A stretch of 64,000 bases of DNA from Pseudomonadota bacterium (lineage in GTDB: Bacteria; Pseudomonadota; Gammaproteobacteria; Xanthomonadales; Xanthomonadaceae), in assembly GCA_023390905.1 (NCBI GenBank), contig JAEWBY010000079.1, positions 62,001 to 126,000 of the forward strand, given 5' to 3'. Below are positions 36,324 through 44,856 of this stretch, one piece after another (position 1 is the first letter of the stretch; each line of letters opens with the position of its first letter). The translations under genes were made by a program, and so were the position numbers. The notes under the pieces were generated by a model. The model worked only from the letters and a program-made list of their open reading frames with translations, had not been told where the DNA came from and did no database searches.

Positions 36324-36352
36324 CGTGCGTGGCGGGCGATGTGCAGGGCTGT

Positions 36353-36592
36353 TCAGCCGCTGCATCCACCACAGCAGACCGAGGGAACGCGCTCGATCGC
36401 ATCCAGCGCCAGTGCGGCGCCCGCTTGGCTGAAAATCTGTCGGATTTCGAGCTCCAGCGCCACGGTGGAGACGCGCATCACACCGTCGGCGGCGCGCCAG
36501 TCCACCACGCTTGCCGGATCGATGGCCAGCAGCGCCTGTTCGATGGCCCCTGCGTCGATGTCGGCGTGGCCGGGTCGGATATTGAGTTCCAT
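36353..36592 (-). CDS. small azurin-linked protein with C-terminal CCGGC
   Basis: 79 aa from ATG 36592; a GTG at 36619 would add 9 residues. Neither has a good ribosome-binding site. By eye it aligns over its whole length with the protein at 30112-30378: IR, AIEQALLAIDP, VST, F.QA, IE and a C-terminal Cys cluster (VCCGGCSG). The predicted order of strands and helices would suit a small HMA-like fold, with the Cys pair at the end instead of the first loop. No signal peptide. It is the last gene of the nirK-nirV-sco-azurin unit, 124 bases after azurin. A role in copper handling or thiol chemistry is a guess. Confidence 0.72.
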   Translation of the reverse strand: MELNIRPGHADIDAGAIEQALLAIDPASVVDWRAADGVMRVSTVALELEIRQIFSQAGAALALDAIERVPSVCCGGCSG

Positions 36593-36674
36593 GGGGGGAG
36601 GTTCCGTAACGGGTTGCACGCCGTGCCCGGAGATAGAGAGCGGGCGCGACGTGCAACGTCAGCAGAAATCATCG

Positions 36675-36703
36675 CCGGACGTGGGCCCGTGGCGCACGTC
36701 CGG
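36675..36703 (-). other. hairpin after azurin copy 2
   Basis: A 9-bp perfect stem CCGGACGTG / CACGTCCGG with an 11-base loop starts 13 bases after the azurin stop; the minus strand continues GATGATTTCTG, a poor T run. It may be a partial terminator or mRNA 3' stabiliser that lowers expression of the small partner gene. Confidence 0.5.
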
Positions 36704-36716
36704 TGACGGTGCGGCC

Positions 36717-37175
36717 TTACTTGGTGACGACCAGCTTGCCCTTCATCATCGTGTGGTGGCCGGGGAAGCTGCAGTAGAAGGTGTAGTCGCCGCCGGCGGT
36801 GAGCTTCTTGCCGGGGAAGGTGACCGTGGTCTTCTGGCCGCCGCCGATCAGCTTGGTGGAGGCGATCACGCGCGCATCGTTCTGCGGAACGTAGTTGTTC
36901 GCCACGCCCGCCTTGATCGCGTCGCGGCCCACCGGATCGACGTCCTTGGTGGCCGAGATCACGACGTTGTGGCCCATCGCGGCGGCCGGCAGCTTGCCGG
37001 TGTGTTCCAGGTTGATGGTGATGGTCGCGCAGCTGGCCGACACGGTGGCGGTTTTCTGGTCGAACTGCATCGCATCGTTGCCCTTGAGCGTGATGGTGCA
37101 GTTGTTCGCGGCCTGGGCCATGCCGGAGCAGGCCAGCAGACCGAGGGCGAGCAGGGAAGCGTTGAGGATTTTCAT
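36717..37175 (-). CDS. azu: azurin (copy 2)
   Basis: 152 aa; signal peptide to about SGMAQA. Type 1 copper ligands His69, Cys135, His140 and Met144, with the expected disulphide Cys26-Cys49. Very similar to copy 1 through the body (GNDAM, ATVSASC, EHTGKLP, MGHNVV, DARVIAS, GGGQKT, CSFPGH, MMKGKLVVTK), differing mainly around residues 75-97. CGGAG precedes the ATG. Being in the nirK unit it is the likely electron donor to NirK. The Sco-like gene is 36 bases upstream. Confidence 0.93.
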   Translation of the reverse strand: MKILNASLLALGLLACSGMAQAANNCTITLKGNDAMQFDQKTATVSASCATITINLEHTGKLPAAAMGHNVVISATKDVDPVGRDAIKAGVANNYVPQNDARVIASTKLIGGGQKTTVTFPGKKLTAGGDYTFYCSFPGHHTMMKGKLVVTK

Positions 37176-37211
37176 CGTGTACTCCGTTGGGATCAGGTGG
37201 AACAGTATGGA

Positions 37212-37796
37212 TCAGGGTTGCGGGGAAGGTGCCGCCAGTGCCTTGCGGATGGCAGCGAGAAACGTCGGATCCGGGATGGCGCCGGCGATTTCGGTACGCG
37301 CGAGCACGCGGCCCTGCGCGTCGACCAGCACCAGCGCGCTGGTGTGGTTGATGCTGCCGTCGCTGCGTGCACGGTAGCGGATATCCAGCACGCTGGCGAT
37401 CGCGCGCACGTCGTTGACGGCGGGCGTGAGGAAGCGCCAGTCGGCGGGCGCGCGATAGCGCCTGGCGGTATCGCGCAAGGCCTGCGGCGTGTCGTTGGCC
37501 GGATCCAGGCTGATCATCGCCCAGGTCATGCGGTCGCGATCGGACTCGGGCAACTGCTTCTGCGTGGCCTTGGCGTTTTCCAGGATCAGCGGGCACATCA
37601 TGTGGCAGCCGGTGTAGAACATCGACAGCACGGCCGGCTTGCCGCGCAGATCACGCCAGGCCATCGCCTTGCCCTGCGCGTCGGTGACCGTGGCCTGCAC
37701 CTGGTAGATGGAATCGCCCGGCAGCGCCTGCGCGTGGGCGAATGGCGTCGCGCTGAAGAGCAGCGCGATCAGGATGAATTTCGATCGAAGCTTCAT
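37212..37796 (-). CDS. SCO1/SenC-family copper chaperone
   Basis: 194 aa with a signal peptide (FILIALLFSATPFAHA). Thioredoxin-like fold with the copper-binding CxxxC at Cys64 and Cys68 (YTGCHMMCPL) and the distal His151 (NHTSAL). Periplasmic. Sco proteins deliver copper to CuA centres; here the gene lies in the nirK unit, overlapping nirV by 4 bases, so NirK or azurin is a likely client, with NosZ CuA as another. No membrane anchor remains after cleavage, unlike many Sco proteins. Confidence 0.87.
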   Translation of the reverse strand: MKLRSKFILIALLFSATPFAHAQALPGDSIYQVQATVTDAQGKAMAWRDLRGKPAVLSMFYTGCHMMCPLILENAKATQKQLPESDRDRMTWAMISLDPANDTPQALRDTARRYRAPADWRFLTPAVNDVRAIASVLDIRYRARSDGSINHTSALVLVDAQGRVLARTEIAGAIPDPTFLAAIRKALAAPSPQP

Positions 37797-38554
37797 TGCG
37801 GGCTCCTTGCGCAGCGGAATCCGAGATTGGCCAGCGTGTTTCCCGCGCGCAGCGCGGAGAGGATCGAGAAGCGCTTGACCGTGCCGTACTGTTCGCGATC
37901 GCTGAAGGCCAGCGCGGTGGCGCCACAGAACTGCGAGCGATCGCCGTCCTCGTTGCCGCGACGATCATTGCCGGCCATCAGCGAACTGAAATCCTCGCTC
38001 CACTCCCAGTTCGAGCCGTGAAGCTGATAGATGCCATAGGCATTGGGCGGGGCGTCGCGGCCGGCTTCCATCGCGTGGGTCGTGCCGTCCTGAAGCTGCC
38101 GCATGCGCACGTGCATGTCCTGGCGTGCGTCGCGATGGGTGGCGTCGGCCGCACCGGCGTATTCCCATTCCAGGAACGTGGGCAGGCGCGCCTGCTGCGC
38201 GCGGCAGTAAGCATCGGCTGCGTACCACGTCACATGGGTGACCGGGGCGTCGGGATCGAGCGCGCCGCCGGGTGCATCGTCGCGTTGCCAGTTGGACAGG
38301 TAGCCCTTGCCCGACAGCAGCGCGGGCACCTGCTTGCGTTGCCATTGCGGGTTCGCCTGCACGAAGCGGGCGAACTGCGCGTTGCTCACCGGGCGCGCCA
38401 TCAGCGAGAACGTCGGCACGTCCACCGACTCGCTGTCCTCGAACCGCACGCTGGATTTGAACCGGCCACCTTCCACGGTGACGTACTCCTGCGCGGCCGC
38501 CATCGTGGGCAGTGCGAGCAGCAACGACATCAGCAGGATCAGTGGCCGGTTCAT
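37793..38554 (-). CDS. nirV: NirV, SUMF1/FGE-sulfatase-domain protein linked to NirK
   Basis: 253 aa with a signal peptide (LILLMSLLLALPTMAAA). Formylglycine-generating-enzyme-like fold: VEGGRF near the N-terminus, PVSNAQFARFV, PVTHVTWYAADAYCRAQQARLPTFLEWEYA, the WEWSEDF segment, and the C-terminal LGFRCA. These are the usual NirV marks. NirV genes follow nirK in many denitrifiers; the biochemical role is unknown and true sulfatase-maturing activity is doubtful. It sits 28 bases after nirK and overlaps the Sco gene (ATGA). Confidence 0.85.
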   Translation of the reverse strand: MNRPLILLMSLLLALPTMAAAQEYVTVEGGRFKSSVRFEDSESVDVPTFSLMARPVSNAQFARFVQANPQWQRKQVPALLSGKGYLSNWQRDDAPGGALDPDAPVTHVTWYAADAYCRAQQARLPTFLEWEYAGAADATHRDARQDMHVRMRQLQDGTTHAMEAGRDAPPNAYGIYQLHGSNWEWSEDFSSLMAGNDRRGNEDGDRSQFCGATALAFSDREQYGTVKRFSILSALRAGNTLANLGFRCARSPQ

Positions 38555-38582
38555 GGTGAGCCTCTTGCGTATTGCGTGTTGC

Positions 38583-39647
38583 TTACTTCACCGAGGATTC
38601 CGATTCCGGATACTCGCGGTCGTGTTCCTGGTGGCTGTAGATCGCGTGGTTCTCGTCGCCGGTGACCTTCAGGATGCCCAGCGAGCCCTTGTGAAAGGTG
38701 CGGAAGATGCTGTGATCGACCAGCACGAAGTTGCCGGGCACGTCCGCCTTGAATTCCACGATGGCCGAACCGCCGGCCGGAATCAGCGTGGTCTGCACGT
38801 TTTCCTGGTACTTGCTGCCGCCTTCGGTGTAGACCTTGTCGAAGATCTCGCCGATGACGTGGAAGCTGGACACCAGGTTCGGGCCGCCGTTGCCGACGAA
38901 GATGCGGATCGTTTCACCGGCCTTGGCGGTCAACGCCTTGTCGCCGGTCATCGAGCCTTCCGCGCCGTTGAACACGACGTAGGTCGGATGCTCGTCGATC
39001 GCCTTCTCCAGGCTGAAGGGCTGCAGGCCCGGTTCGCCGTGCTTGCCTTCGGTGTAGAAGTCGCCCTGCACGACGTAGAACTCCTTGTCGACCTTGGGCA
39101 GGCCGTCCTTCGGCTCGACCAGGATCAGGCCGTACATGCCGTTGGCGATATGCATGCCGACCGGCGGCATCGCGCAGTGGTAGATGTACAGGCCCGGGTT
39201 GAGCGCCTTGAAGGTGAACTGCGTTTCATGGCCAGGCAGGGTGAAGGTGGCCTCGGCGCCGCCGCCCTGGCCGGTGACGGCGTGCAGGTCGATGTTGTGC
39301 GCCATGTGCGAGCCGTGCGCGTTCTTGAGCTTGAACTCGACCGTGTCGCCTTCGCGCACGCGGATGAAGCTGCCCGGCACCGAACCGCCGAAGGTCCAGA
39401 AGTTGTAGGTCACGCCGTCGGAGATCTGCATGTCCTTCTCGATCACTTCCAGATCGACCACGACCTTGGCCGGGGTCTTGCGCGTGATCGGCGGCGGCAC
39501 CATCGGCGGCGCCGTCAGCACGGCCTGGATCGTTTCCATCGGCGCTTCGCTCTTGGCGCCCGGTGCTGCGAGGACATTGCCCGACGCCATCATGGCCAGG
39601 CCACACGCCAGCGCGCAGGAAAGCAGGGAATATGAGGTGCGTTTCAT
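38583..39647 (-). CDS. nirK: copper-containing nitrite reductase, AniA type
   Basis: 354 aa with a signal peptide of about 27 residues. Two cupredoxin domains. Type 1 copper ligands His117, Cys158, His166, Met171; type 2 ligands His122, His157 and His312; catalytic Asp120 and His263. Sequence style (YHCAMPPVGMHIANGMYG, GGPNLVSSFHVIGEIFD) places it with the Neisseria AniA class. It reduces nitrite to NO in the periplasm. First gene of nirK-nirV-sco-azurin-small CxxC protein. A perfect FNR/Dnr box at 39721-39734 controls it. Confidence 0.95.
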   Translation of the reverse strand: MKRTSYSLLSCALACGLAMMASGNVLAAPGAKSEAPMETIQAVLTAPPMVPPPITRKTPAKVVVDLEVIEKDMQISDGVTYNFWTFGGSVPGSFIRVREGDTVEFKLKNAHGSHMAHNIDLHAVTGQGGGAEATFTLPGHETQFTFKALNPGLYIYHCAMPPVGMHIANGMYGLILVEPKDGLPKVDKEFYVVQGDFYTEGKHGEPGLQPFSLEKAIDEHPTYVVFNGAEGSMTGDKALTAKAGETIRIFVGNGGPNLVSSFHVIGEIFDKVYTEGGSKYQENVQTTLIPAGGSAIVEFKADVPGNFVLVDHSIFRTFHKGSLGILKVTGDENHAIYSHQEHDREYPESESSVK

Positions 39648-39691
39648 GACGCGGTACTTCCTTCGAATATGGCCTTGTGGCCGTTGCGATC

Positions 39692-39734
39692 ACCGTAGGT
39701 CCGGCGCTCCGGGGGCGGCGTTGATTTGAATCAA
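39692..39734 (-). promoter_or_regulatory. FNR/Dnr-dependent promoter of nirK
   Basis: Perfect palindromic box TTGATTTGAATCAA (39721-39734) with TACGGT at 39697-39692 as -10 on the minus strand. Expected start about 39686, a leader of 38 bases. Confidence 0.85.
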
Positions 39735-39780
39735 TCGCTGCGCCGTATGCGCATTGAAAACCGCCGAAAGTGCGGATGAC

Positions 39781-39794
39781 TTGATCCGCGTCAA
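39781..39794 (+). promoter_or_regulatory. FNR/Dnr box upstream of the copper TonB receptor
   Basis: TTGATCCGCGTCAA, one base off the ideal right half. The receptor ATG is 83 bases downstream. No strong -10 was found at the class II distance. The nirK box lies 60 bases to the left, facing the other way. Confidence 0.7.
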
Positions 39795-39876
39795 GCAGCG
39801 GGGGGGATGCGACAACGTGCCGCAGGTGGACGCATGTCCAGGCTCGCAGAATGGATTCACTGATATGGAGAGCGAG

Positions 39877-41964
39877 ATGAAGAAACAACCCCTTGTGATC
39901 GCACTGGCCGTGGCGATGGCCAGCCCGATGTGCGCGGCCTGGGCCGCCGACGAAGACCAGGACCACGCGGGGCATGCACTGCATGCGGCCGCGCCCGCCG
40001 AGAGCGTCGCGCAGATCGAAGGCGTGGTCGTACTCGGTGTCGCGCCGAGCCAGTCCAACACCTTCGTCACCGATCCGAAACTGCCGCGGCAGCCGGTGCC
40101 GGCCAGCGATGGCGCGGACTATCTGAAGACGATTCCCGGATTTTCCCTGGTGCGCAGCGGTGGCACCAATGGCGATCCGGTGCTGCGCGGGATGTTCGGC
40201 TCGCGCCTGAACCTGCTGACCAATGACGGCGCGATGAGCGGCGCCTGTCCTTCACGCATGGACAATGCGATGTCCTACATCTCGCCAGAGACCTACGATC
40301 GCCTGACGGTCATCAAGGGGCCGCAGAGTGTGCTGTGGGGGGGTGGCGCCTCCGCGGGCACGGTGCGCTTCGAACGCGAGATTCCATATTTCGATCGCCC
40401 CGGCGTGCGCATCAATGCGAGCGCGCTGGCCGGTGGAAACAACCGCAACGATCAAGTGCTCGATCTGAGCGCGGGTACGCCGGCCGGTTACGCGCGCGTC
40501 ACCGCCAATCGTTCCGAGGCCGATGACTATCGCGACGGCAACGGCGATACCGTGCCCAGCGCCTGGTACAAGTGGAACGCCGACGCGGCGCTGGGCTGGA
40601 CGCCCGATGCGGACACGGTGCTGGAACTGAGCGCGGGCACCGGGGATGCATGGGCACGCTATGCCGGTCGCGGCATGGATGGCAGCCAGTTCAAGCGCGA
40701 CAGCGTCGGTTTGCGCTTCGAGAAGAAGAACATCGGCGGCGTGTTCGATGCGATCGTCGCCAACGTCTATCACAACGATGTCGATCACGTGATGGACAAC
40801 TACACGCTGCGCGAACCGGACATGACCAGCAGCATGCCGATGCCGATGGCGAGCAACGTCCGCCACATCACCCGTGGCGGTCGCGTCGCCGGCACCTGGC
40901 AGCATGACAAGTGGGAAGTGACCGCCGGTTTCGACGTGCGCCGCAGCCGTCACAGCCAGCGCAGCGCGATGGGACGCGGAACCTACCAGCAGAAGCCGTG
41001 GACCGTGGATGCGAAGTTTGGCAACGCCGGCGTATTCGCCGAATCGCACTGGCACCTGACCGGCAAGCATCATGTGATGAGCGGCCTGCGCATCGATCGC
41101 GCCGAAGCCGAGGACGTGCGGGTCAGCACCGGCGGCATGATGCCGATGCCCAATCCCACGCGCGGCGTGACGCGCAACGAAACACTCCCGAGCGCCTTCG
41201 TTCGCTACGAGTACGACATGGCCGGGCGCTGGGGTGCGTACGCGGGCCTGGGCCACACGCAGCGCATGCCCGACTACTGGGAACTGTTCTCGCCGAAGAT
41301 GGGCCCGGCCGGCTCGGTCAATGCATTCGCCGGCGTGCAGCCCGAACGCACCACCCAACTCGACGTGGGCATGCAGTACCGCGGCGCGAAGATCAATGCG
41401 TGGGCGTCGTTGTACATCGGGCGCATGCAGGACTACATCGCGTTCGACTATTACGCGGGCGGCATGGGCGCAACCACGCGCGCACGCAACCTCGATGCCG
41501 ATATCCACGGCGGTGAAGCGGGCATCGAATGGCGTCCGGCCGAGGCATGGAAGCTCGGTGGCGTCATTGCCTATGCCTGGGGCGAAGCACGCGACAGCGG
41601 CCAGCCGCTGCCGCAGATGCCGCCGCTGGAGGCGCGTTTCAACGCCAGCTACGAAGGCGAGCGCTGGAGCGCCGGTGCGCTGCTGCGCGTGGTCGATGCG
41701 CAGACGCGCGTCAACACGGGGCAGGGCAACGTGGTCGGGCGTGATCTTGGCCCGTCGCCGGGTTTCGCGGTCTTTTCGATCAACGCCGGCTACCGCATCG
41801 ACGATCGCCTGAGCGTGACCGCAGGCATCGACAATCTGTTCGACCGCGCCTACAGCGAACACCTGAACCTGGCCGGCAACAGCGCCTTCGGCTATCCGGC
41901 CGATCCCGTGCGCATCAACGAGCCCGGCCGCACGGCGTGGCTGAAGCTCAACTTCAGCTACTGA
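39877..41964 (+). CDS. nosA: TonB-dependent copper receptor, NosA/OprC family
   Basis: 695 aa from ATG 39877, supported by GGAG 7 bases upstream and the signal peptide MKKQPLVIALAVAMASPMCAAWA. A His-rich start of the mature protein (DQDHAGHALHAA) is followed by a plug with NDGAMSGACPSRMDNAMSYI and LTVIKGPQSVLWGGG, the characteristic NosA/OprC segment with its Cys/Met copper site. The barrel contains Met-rich loops (SSMPMPMAS; GGMMPMPN). The C-terminus ends in an aromatic (LNFSY). NosA was found as a copper channel needed for NosZ assembly. It would import copper for NirK, azurin and NosZ. The porin gene follows after 51 bases. Confidence 0.92.
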   Translation: MKKQPLVIALAVAMASPMCAAWAADEDQDHAGHALHAAAPAESVAQIEGVVVLGVAPSQSNTFVTDPKLPRQPVPASDGADYLKTIPGFSLVRSGGTNGDPVLRGMFGSRLNLLTNDGAMSGACPSRMDNAMSYISPETYDRLTVIKGPQSVLWGGGASAGTVRFEREIPYFDRPGVRINASALAGGNNRNDQVLDLSAGTPAGYARVTANRSEADDYRDGNGDTVPSAWYKWNADAALGWTPDADTVLELSAGTGDAWARYAGRGMDGSQFKRDSVGLRFEKKNIGGVFDAIVANVYHNDVDHVMDNYTLREPDMTSSMPMPMASNVRHITRGGRVAGTWQHDKWEVTAGFDVRRSRHSQRSAMGRGTYQQKPWTVDAKFGNAGVFAESHWHLTGKHHVMSGLRIDRAEAEDVRVSTGGMMPMPNPTRGVTRNETLPSAFVRYEYDMAGRWGAYAGLGHTQRMPDYWELFSPKMGPAGSVNAFAGVQPERTTQLDVGMQYRGAKINAWASLYIGRMQDYIAFDYYAGGMGATTRARNLDADIHGGEAGIEWRPAEAWKLGGVIAYAWGEARDSGQPLPQMPPLEARFNASYEGERWSAGALLRVVDAQTRVNTGQGNVVGRDLGPSPGFAVFSINAGYRIDDRLSVTAGIDNLFDRAYSEHLNLAGNSAFGYPADPVRINEPGRTAWLKLNFSY

Positions 41965-42015
41965 GCTCGCCTGCAATGCCCCGATGCAACACATCCAAGA
42001 AGAAAAGGAGCACCC

Positions 42016-43248
42016 ATGAATGCAATTCTCCGCGGCTGGCCCCTGCTGGCCTGTGCTTTGGCCGTCACCGGCGCGCAGGCCGCCACGCCTGACGCGAACA
42101 GCGGCGCACTCAGCATGAGCGCGCGCTACCGGCATGAAAGCGTCGATCAGGACAACGCGCTGCGCAGCGCGCAAGCCGATACGCTGCGCCTGCGCCTGGG
42201 CTACCGCACGCCGGTCTGGCACGGCTTCAGCGCACTGGCCGAGGCCGATTACGTCGGCCATCTGGATTCAACGCATTACAACAGCACGCGCAACGGTTCG
42301 ATCCACCGCAGCGTCATCGCCGATCCGGACGGCGCCGAGATCAACCAGGCACTGCTGCGCTTTGCGACCAAGCAGGGCAGCGTGCAAGCCGGACGGCAGC
42401 GGATCACCTTCGACAACCAGCGCTTCATCGGCGCGGTGGCGTGGCGGCAGAACGAACAGACCTTCGACGGCGGCTGGCTGCAATGGACGCCGGGTGATCG
42501 CTTCGTGCTGGATTACGTGTACATCGACAACGTCAACACGGTGTTCGGTCCGGATGCGCCGTACCCGGCCAGCACCACGACGGTCGGCAACATCCATGGC
42601 GACAGCCATCTGTTGCGCGGGCAGGTCAGGATCGCACCGGCGCTGACGCTGGTCGGCTACCAGTACCGTCTGGACATGGACAACATCGCGGTGGCCGCCG
42701 GTGCACCGCTCGGCACGTTGTCCAGCAAGACCAGCGGCCTGCGCGCGACCGGACAGGCCAAGGGCTTTTCCTATGCCGCCGAATACGCGCGGCAGAGCGA
42801 ACTCGATGGCAACCCGTGGCAACTGGACAGCCGTTATTCGCTGCTCGAACTCGGATACAGCCACGCATGGCTGCAGGCGAAGATCGGACAGGAACGCCTC
42901 GGCGCCGGCACGGGCGTCGGCAATCGCGCGTTCCAGACACCGCTGGCGACCAAGCACATCTTCCAGGGGTGGGCGGACCTGTTCCTCACCACGCCGGCCG
43001 ATGGCCTGCGCGATCGCTATGCCGGCATCACCGCCAAGGGCGGCGGCCAGTGGCAGGCGTGGTATCACGACTTCCACGATGATCGCAGCGGCGCACGTTT
43101 CGGCCGCGAACTGGATCTGTCCTATGGTCGCGCGATTCCCGGTGTGAAGGGACTGGATGGCCTGATCAAGCTCGCACGCTATCGCAGCGCCGATGCGCGC
43201 ACCGTCGATACCGACAAGCTGTGGCTGCAACTGGACTACCGCTACTGA
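42016..43248 (+). CDS. outer-membrane porin-like protein (alginate-export-like barrel)
   Basis: 410 aa; AAAAGGAG precedes the ATG. Signal peptide MNAILRGWPLLACALAVTGAQA. The body is a run of amphipathic strands rich in Tyr/Trp/Arg ending in LWLQLDYRY, typical of an outer-membrane barrel; GRQRITFDNQRFIGAVAWRQNEQTFDG resembles alginate-export-type porins. The solute is unknown. It directly follows the copper receptor and is probably co-expressed, so it could be a nitrate/nitrite or metal pore; this is only contextual. Confidence 0.75.
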   Translation: MNAILRGWPLLACALAVTGAQAATPDANSGALSMSARYRHESVDQDNALRSAQADTLRLRLGYRTPVWHGFSALAEADYVGHLDSTHYNSTRNGSIHRSVIADPDGAEINQALLRFATKQGSVQAGRQRITFDNQRFIGAVAWRQNEQTFDGGWLQWTPGDRFVLDYVYIDNVNTVFGPDAPYPASTTTVGNIHGDSHLLRGQVRIAPALTLVGYQYRLDMDNIAVAAGAPLGTLSSKTSGLRATGQAKGFSYAAEYARQSELDGNPWQLDSRYSLLELGYSHAWLQAKIGQERLGAGTGVGNRAFQTPLATKHIFQGWADLFLTTPADGLRDRYAGITAKGGGQWQAWYHDFHDDRSGARFGRELDLSYGRAIPGVKGLDGLIKLARYRSADARTVDTDKLWLQLDYRY

Positions 43249-43270
43249 GTCATCGGGTGACCGCGTTCAC

Positions 43271-43312
43271 TTGACGTGGATCAAGGAGGGCCGCCAGGGG
43301 GCTGCGCAGAAT
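43271..43312 (+). promoter_or_regulatory. FNR/Dnr-dependent promoter of ubiD-ubiU-ubiV
   Basis: Box TTGACGTGGATCAA (43271-43284, centre 43277.5) and CAGAAT at 43307-43312 as -10. Expected start about 43319, 25 bases before the ubiD ATG. Confidence 0.8.
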
Positions 43313-43343
43313 GCCAGTCCCCCGGCGCGAGTGCTTACGCGGC

Positions 43344-44831
43344 ATGTCCTACCACGATCTGCGCGGATTCCTGCAACATCTGGCGGCACACGCCCAACTG
43401 CTGGAAATCGATGCGCGCATCGAGCCGGAGCTGGAAAGCACCGCACTGAGCCTGCGCGCGCTCCGCGCCGATGGCCCGGCGCTGCTGATGAACAACAACG
43501 GCTCGGCGCACCCGCTGCTGGGCAACCTGTTCGGACATCGACGCCGCATCCAGCTTGCCCTGGCCGATCGCCCACTCAGCTCGCTGCGCGAGCTGGGTGA
43601 ACTGCTGGCCTCGCTGAAGGACCCGCGCTGGCCGACCAGCCTGCGCGGCGCACTGGCGAACTGGCCCGAACTCGCGCAACTGGCGCACGTCGCGCCACGC
43701 CGTGTCGAACACGCCGAATTCAACGAGCATGTGTTGCAGGGCGAGGAAATCGATCTGGGCCGTCTGCCGATCCAGCGCTGCTGGCCCGAGGATATCGATC
43801 GCCTGATCACCTTCGGCCTGGTGATCACGCGCGGCACGCGCCAGCAGCGGCAGAACGTGGCGATCTACCGGCAGCAGGTCATCGGCCGCAACCGCGTGAT
43901 CATGCGCTGGCTGCCGCATCGCGGCGGCGCGCTCGACTTCGCCAGTTGGCAGTCCGCGCATCCGGACGAACCCTTCCCGGTCCTCGTGGCGATCGGCGCG
44001 GACCCGGCGACGTTGCTGGCGGCAGTCGCGCCCGTGCCCGATACGCTGTCCGAATACGAGTTCGCGGGGCTGCTCCGCGCCGCGCGCACGCGTGTCTGGC
44101 ACAGCGAGCTGACCGGGCTGGAAGCGCCGGCGAGCGCGGAGATCCTGCTCGAAGGCTTCATCCGTCCGGGCGATGTGGCACTGGAAGGGCCCTTCGGCGA
44201 TCACACCGGCTACTACAACACGCAGGCGCCATTCCCGGTGTTCACCATCGAGCGCATGCGACTGCGCGGCGACGCGATCTATCACGGCAGCTACATGGGC
44301 CGCGCGCCATTCGACGAGCCGTCGGTGCTGGCGATGGCGCTCAACGACGTGTTCGTGCCGATCCTGTGCAAGGTGTTTCCGGAAATCGTGGATTTCTATC
44401 TGCCGCCGGAAGCCTGTTCGTATCGCATCGCGGTGGTCAGCATCCGCAAGCAGTACGCCGGCCACGCACGCCGCGTGATGATGGGCATCTGGTCGTACCT
44501 GCGCCAGTTCACCTACACCAAGTTCGTGATCGTCACCGACGAGGACATCGACGTGCGCGACTGGTCGCAGGTGATCTGGGCGATCTCCACGCGCGTGGAT
44601 CCGGCGCGCGACAGTCTGCTGGTGGAGAACACGCCGATCGACTACCTCGATTTCGCCACGCCGGTCTCGGGACTGGGCTCCAAGCTCGGTCTGGACGCCA
44701 CGCGCAAATGGGCCGGGGAAAGCGATCGCGAATGGGGCCGGCCGATCACGCTGGATCCCGCGGTCGAGGAGCGCATGGACACGCTGTGGACCCGCATCTG
44801 CCGTTCCTACGAAGCCGCTAACCAGTCCTGA
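43344..44831 (+). CDS. ubiD: UbiD-family 3-polyprenyl-4-hydroxybenzoate decarboxylase
   Basis: 495 aa from ATG 43344. UbiD marks: LRGFLQHLAAHAQLLEIDARIEPELE at the N-terminus, EGPFGDHTGYYNTQAPFPVFT, and DEDIDVRDWSQVIWAISTRVDPARD with the prenyl-FMN and metal-site region. It removes the carboxyl group of polyprenyl-hydroxybenzoate in ubiquinone synthesis and needs prenylated FMN from UbiX, not seen here. It is the first gene of an FNR-box-controlled unit with ubiU and ubiV (25-base gap). It may be an anaerobic copy beside a housekeeping ubiD elsewhere; the window cannot tell. Confidence 0.92.
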   Translation: MSYHDLRGFLQHLAAHAQLLEIDARIEPELESTALSLRALRADGPALLMNNNGSAHPLLGNLFGHRRRIQLALADRPLSSLRELGELLASLKDPRWPTSLRGALANWPELAQLAHVAPRRVEHAEFNEHVLQGEEIDLGRLPIQRCWPEDIDRLITFGLVITRGTRQQRQNVAIYRQQVIGRNRVIMRWLPHRGGALDFASWQSAHPDEPFPVLVAIGADPATLLAAVAPVPDTLSEYEFAGLLRAARTRVWHSELTGLEAPASAEILLEGFIRPGDVALEGPFGDHTGYYNTQAPFPVFTIERMRLRGDAIYHGSYMGRAPFDEPSVLAMALNDVFVPILCKVFPEIVDFYLPPEACSYRIAVVSIRKQYAGHARRVMMGIWSYLRQFTYTKFVIVTDEDIDVRDWSQVIWAISTRVDPARDSLLVENTPIDYLDFATPVSGLGSKLGLDATRKWAGESDREWGRPITLDPAVEERMDTLWTRICRSYEAANQS

Positions 44832-44856
44832 CGGACGCCAAGATCCGGAGGTCGTG

